From Turritopsis dohrnii (taxonomy: Eukaryota > Cnidaria > Hydrozoa > Anthoathecata > Oceaniidae), in NCBI GenBank assembly GCA_027922465.2, contig BQMF02000175.1, positions 620,001 through 684,000 of the forward strand: a stretch of DNA of 64,000 bases. The letters run 5' to 3'. The notes under the pieces were generated by a model that did no database searches, was not told where the DNA came from, and saw only the letters and a program-made list of their open reading frames with translations. Shown one piece after another: positions 59,663-64,000 of the stretch. The translations under genes and the position numbers were made by a program. How positions within the stretch are numbered: the stretch's first letter is position 1; each line of letters opens with the position of its first letter.

Positions 59663-60378
59663 TCTACTACAGACCACTCGCCAGGTTTTGACGGATGAAC
59701 TATGAGGTATTTTTGTCAAGTATTGTTAGTCAGGTAAATAAGCACAACGATACTTCAAATAGTGATTAAAGCATAAAAATTGGCACAGTTATAGAGAATC
59801 AAATTCTTCTTTAAAAAATTGACAGATCCACCTGAAAAAGTCACGTGACTGCTGACTTCAGCACTTTTTTTGTTGAAATATTTTTTTTCGAAAAAGGCAA
59901 TGTTTTATATATCGTTGGAAAGAAAATTTAATTCTGAGCAAAACTCTCAATGTAACCAAAATGAAAATGACGTCATCAAAAGTTACTGACGTTCGAAACA
60001 CCAATGATGACGTCATCAATTTTTGGTTAAAAATTAGTTTTTAAAAATACCTATAAAACCTATGAATAGTGGGAAACGATTTAATGGCGAGAAAATGTGT
60101 GAAAATCAATTACAAAAGAGTTATAGGCTGTCAAATTACACTCGGAAAGTCAGAGTTCTATTTAAACTGAAATATTGTATCCTCTTTAAACAGTTTTGAT
60201 AAGCCTATACAGGCAGAGGAGGCTCGTTTGTTTTACATTGTCGAATGTACTTAGATTTACGCCGATTGAATTTTGCTGCATTAAAACGAATTAACTGAGC
60301 CATATTGATTGCTTCTGCAGTGTTTAAGTGTTGAATATCCGTTCAAGATAAGCGAAATCAAGTGAAGCAACGGTCCTT
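59663..60378. other. Intergenic stretch, no gene seen
   Basis: Several TGACGTCATCA words occur near 59968-60022. No coding signal. Confidence 0.4.
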
Positions 60379-61917
60379 CCCACCAAACACCATGACGTCC
60401 TTATGACGTCATAATCAAGTCGGACGATGACCTTATATGACGTCATGAGAAGGTCATCATATTGTCATATTTGCAACAAAAAGCGACGTTAGATCCATGA
60501 CGTCGCAAGAGCGTCATCAAGCGACCTTCTTATAACCTAGCTGTTTCACTGCAAGTCTTCTGCGACGTCATATGACCACATCCTGACATTATTGTTACGA
60601 TTGAAAATTTGCTTAATCACGATGGAACGCACAGATTTTGACCTTATCGAAGTTTGGGAATAAAGAGAGATTCGTCTACGACGTCACTATAACATCACTG
60701 AGACGCCATACGACCCAGTCCTGACAGTTTCATTACGATTGAAAACGTGCTTAACCATGATGGGACGCACAGATTTTGACCTTACCGAAGTGATGGGAAT
60801 AAATAAATGCATACTTTGAGCTTAAACGTCTTCTAAACAAATATAACTCTTAAATATATACACTTAAAATATACAAAACAAGAAAACTGTTTCTTTCGGT
60901 TTGTTTCTTCTTCAACCGTTCAGGGGCATCTTTTAAAACGTCAATTATATCTTTGTTCACAGAAACTTTTTTAACCACTGGCAGAAATCTCACAGCTTAA
61001 ACACGCACTATCATACAACGTACTACTGTTATAACCAAAAGTCGTCTTATATAATGTAACCAGAGCGAAGTGTCAACTGCACTGATACTGATCCATATTG
61101 GACAAAAAACAAAGAAGCGATACACAACGCCAGAGATCATAAAAAACGCGCGCACGGACCGAACCAATGGACCTTAGCAAAGCTGAAAAAAAAACAAAGC
61201 AAATATAAAGGACATAAAGTGCAATCAACGTTTCGCACGTGAAAACAATCTTTTACTTGTTTGATGAAAAACATTATATTGTTATTATTTTATAATCCAT
61301 ATTTTTTTGTTTTATTTTTTGTGTATAAACATATACTTATTGCTTTGTACAGAAAAAGTAAAACATCTGTTGTCAGAAAATTTTACATTTTTACTTTTAT
61401 AGAAAACATGCTACTAACTATTTAAGGCACTTTTTTCGAGACATTTTATTTCTTTACGCGCTTGTCAATATTATTTCTGGCTGGTCGATATCATTTCGCG
61501 CATTTCACACTTGGTGACAGGACATCCACAAGACAAACTTCGCCCTACCTCGTCCAAAACCTTGGTCCCATATTAAGATTTAAATCCCGCTAAAAATTTC
61601 GTTTTCTAAACTTCGTTCTATCTGGAACTTTTATCCGGCTCTGACAGTTCCATGGGACACGCGGACTGTATTAGCAAACCGATTTTACGTTTTTATGTCA
61701 TAAGTACGACCATTAGGTCATGTTTTGGTCGTCTTTTCGTCACCTTGGTGACATCATATTAAATGACTTTCAATGACGTCATGAGAAAGTCACATTGGTG
61801 ACATCATATTAAATGACTTTAAATGACGTCATGAAAAAGTCATAAAGAAGTCCTATGACTTCCTGACCAGATTAAGACGTCGTGGTGACGTCATAATGAC
61901 GTCATGTGTTTGGTGGG
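60379..61917. mobile_element. Non-autonomous DNA transposon with TGACGTCA-rich ends
   Basis: A 1539-base element with terminal inverted repeats CCCACCAAACAC and GTGTTTGGTGGG, flanked by TT on both sides (a possible 2-base duplication). Both ends carry many TGACGTCA palindromes and GTCAT words. A ~60-base unit (GGTGACATCATATTAAATGA) repeats at 61745-61860. No transposase ORF. Its plan resembles the 49196 element: short CCC..GGG termini and ACGTC-rich subterminal DNA. Confidence 0.75.
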
Positions 61918-61994
61918 TTAAACAGTTTTCTTTTGACGTTCTTCTGTGAGGTCGCCATCAAACGTTTCTACATTTGCAATAAGATACTTTCACA

Positions 61995-63151
61995 CTATCC
62001 TAGCTGCTTTTGAAATAATGCCTTTCCGATACCTTCTTCCATTTTCAGCACCACATATTTTCCGTCTTTCTTCTCCAATAGTCCTGGAACTTGACAAAGA
62101 ATATCCTCTTTGAGTCTCTTGACATTTACATTCTTAATTTTGTCTTCTGATGCTCCAAGTGCTCTTAACCTTTTATATCTTTTAGGATGAACAGAGGAGT
62201 ATACGATTCATAAATTTTTTTGCCAATAACCTCGGAAAGAGCTATACCTGTGGAAAACAGTTTATATAATGTATTATGTTCATAAATCTAATACAAATAC
62301 TAATTTTACCACTAAAACTAATAAGTTTTTTTTGTGCTTATGTTACTTGTTTTGATAAAAACCTACCTGCAATAATCACATGTAATTCTCTAAAACACCT
62401 AACTACTTGATCAAATTTGACAAACTCAGAAAATTAAATTAGTTTGAAATAACACTATATCGTCATTGTCGTCTAACACCTTTTTCTGTGTCTGTTATAT
62501 CTGTTACTATAAGCAACTAAACATTTATTGTGATACTTAGCCTCTCTCGCTACCATATTGCCTTCAACTAGTTTAGCCAAAATTTGGGAATCACCTAATA
62601 CTTCTGCAATACTTTTTATCTTTGCTTAGTTTGATTGACATACATAAATGGAGAGTGGTAAAAAAGTCACAAAAGAAACATGCATTTGAAAATGTTTTTA
62701 TATCAAGACTTCTTCGTGTTTTACGAGAACTCTCGCTGATATCATTTCCACAGCCATATCTTCTTGTTCTCGTGCAAACTTTATCCTTTCATCTAATTTT
62801 CTTTTTCGAGAAATCTTTCCTTTGTTGTAATTTGTTATACAATGCTTATGAAAAAATGCCTCATTTGCAATAAAAGAACTCTCTAACTCATCATGGGTTT
62901 TAAACCTTGAACATCTCCGTTGCAGAGTTTGAGGCAGCTCACAAATCAATTCAAACTACTTGAGATTTTCGGCAACAGTGTGGTACGAATTGTTCTCAGG
63001 GTCAAATCATACCTTTCTTTGATGAAGGATTTATTAATTTATGTGCTCGATGAGTTTGGCAAATAAAACACAGGTTACAATCGATAGTTTCTAAGGCTTC
63101 ATTAAGTTTCTCAATTGTAACTAGATTAACATTTGAGCTTATGGTTGACAT
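61995..63151 (-). pseudogene. Decayed ORF, probably transposon-derived
   Basis: On the minus strand an ATG at 63151 opens 49 codons containing the Cys pair CNLCFICQ, then a TGA. Coding similarity resumes in other frames: SYHTVAENLK, a stop, then LPQTLQRRCSRF and FHKHCITNYNK within 62698-62949. Near the end, at about 62190-61995, come VNVKRLKEDIL and YVVLKMEEGIGKAL before a stop. Frameshifts and stops show it is not functional as one protein. The Cys/His pattern recalls repetitive cnidarian ORFs often found near transposons; this is from memory and unverified. Confidence 0.5.
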
Positions 63152-63176
63152 TCTTTACTATATTTTATTCATCTAA

Positions 63177-63348
63177 GGGGCTTTTCATATGGAAGTGAGC
63201 TGGCCCGGTTAGCCGAGCTAGCTCACTTAGCAGAGATCTCACTGTTATTAAGAACTCTTTATAAAAAGAAATTGTGTTCATATGAAAATCAGGCTGGTTG
63301 ACTTAAGTGAGATCTCATTTCATTTGACCGATATCTCACCTACAACCC
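63177..63348. mobile_element. Partial relative of the 13193 MITE
   Basis: Begins TAA-GGGG and continues GAGCTGGCCCGGTTAGCCG with nested palindromes and GAGATCTCA words, like the element at 13193. The matching right end is missing, so it is truncated or diverged. Confidence 0.5.
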
Positions 63349-64000
63349 TCCACAAAATATATTGGGAAAACTTAAAATATTGGTTTTAAAAGGGAAAATG
63401 CCCCTGCAAGTTGATAAGCCAGGTCCCCCCTGCCCCCAAATTCAATGTTGCTTATGTTGAAAGATAACAGAATGTTTCTGGGATGAAGAAAAGTAGTCGG
63501 GGGCCTAGCAGCACTTCATACAACATTGAGATCAGGGGGAAGGGGGTTTTCCCAAATATTTTGTGGGGGCTTGTCTGAATTCAAAAAAACAAATGAACAG
63601 AGGTTTGCCTACAAAATATTAAAAAGATCTCTATTTACTGCATTTCAATAACACACAGGCATTTCACAAAGACTTTCTGGCCAAAAAACAGATCTACATG
63701 GCCACACAAAAGTCAGTCATGGTTTCCGGACAGTCTTTCTAAAAAGATAAACAAATAAGCATACCATCAAGTTTGAGCTGCTAATGTATCCCATACAAGT
63801 TTAAAATGGTTATGCATGTCACTGTGCCACACCATTGATAGCCAAAGCTATAGAAAGTATATATGTACAAACATACAGTTATGATTATTCAGGCCAAAGA
63901 AAAATGTATCAAGTATTTGAAGGCAGCAGAAATAAACTGGACTATATATACTATAGAGAGTGAAATACAAGGTCATTATCTTGAAGGAGATATCTCATCA
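63349..64000. other. Intergenic tail of the window
   Basis: No gene or repeat structure that I can support. Short C-rich and G-rich runs occur near 63425 and 63535. Confidence 0.4.

Overview
The window reads as an AT-rich, intron-rich animal genome, most likely a cnidarian and probably a hydrozoan. That guess rests on the gene content, many short non-autonomous DNA transposons, possible spliced-leader acceptor sites, and a degenerate minus-strand ORF of a kind I associate with cnidarian genomes. I see no prokaryotic features, rRNA or tRNA genes. All gene models below were spliced by hand from GT..AG sites and reading-frame continuity.

Region 1 (1-12000) holds two conserved plus-strand housekeeping genes about 0.5 kb apart. 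A 12-exon ILKAP-type PP2C phosphatase (120-7809) is followed by a 9-exon PEX10 peroxisomal RING E3 ligase (8337-11919). Their introns carry repeats, including a G-rich minisatellite in PEX10. Region 2 (12000-19577) has no gene I can support. It holds a Harbinger-like MITE (13193-13579) that splits a short ORF, plus scattered repeats.

Region 3 (19578-47224) is the most interesting part: a family of type II single-pass membrane proteins. Each has a cytoplasmic N-terminus, one transmembrane helix, coiled-coil exons, a short collagen-like Gly-X-Y stretch and a small Cys-rich C-terminal domain. Copy A (19658-28891) has one shared stalk (exons 1-7) followed by three two-exon C-terminal cassettes. 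All cassettes are in phase 0 and each ends in its own stop codon, so one gene could display three different heads. Copies B (33089-38724) and C (41303-46959) lie in an approximately 8.1 kb tandem duplication. They have lost the first ~100 residues, lost exon 2 and lack cassette 2. They keep an intact cassette 1, but cassette 3 is broken by a stop and a missing Cys.

Region 4 (47225-64000) is mobile-element rich. It holds a truncated fourth copy D (exon 1 only, 57270-57750) between ~0.5 kb direct repeats. It also holds two non-autonomous DNA transposons packed with ACGTC or TGACGTCA motifs (49196-51381 and 60379-61917), a pogo-like element, a hAT-like MITE, a 0.6 kb fold-back element and a decayed minus-strand ORF (61995-63151).

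Working idea: A-C encode trimeric cell-surface receptors or adhesion molecules whose binding heads vary by alternative last exons and by gene duplication. Copy A has YxxL/I motifs in its tail that B-D lack. The exon architecture is seen directly; the receptor role is inference.
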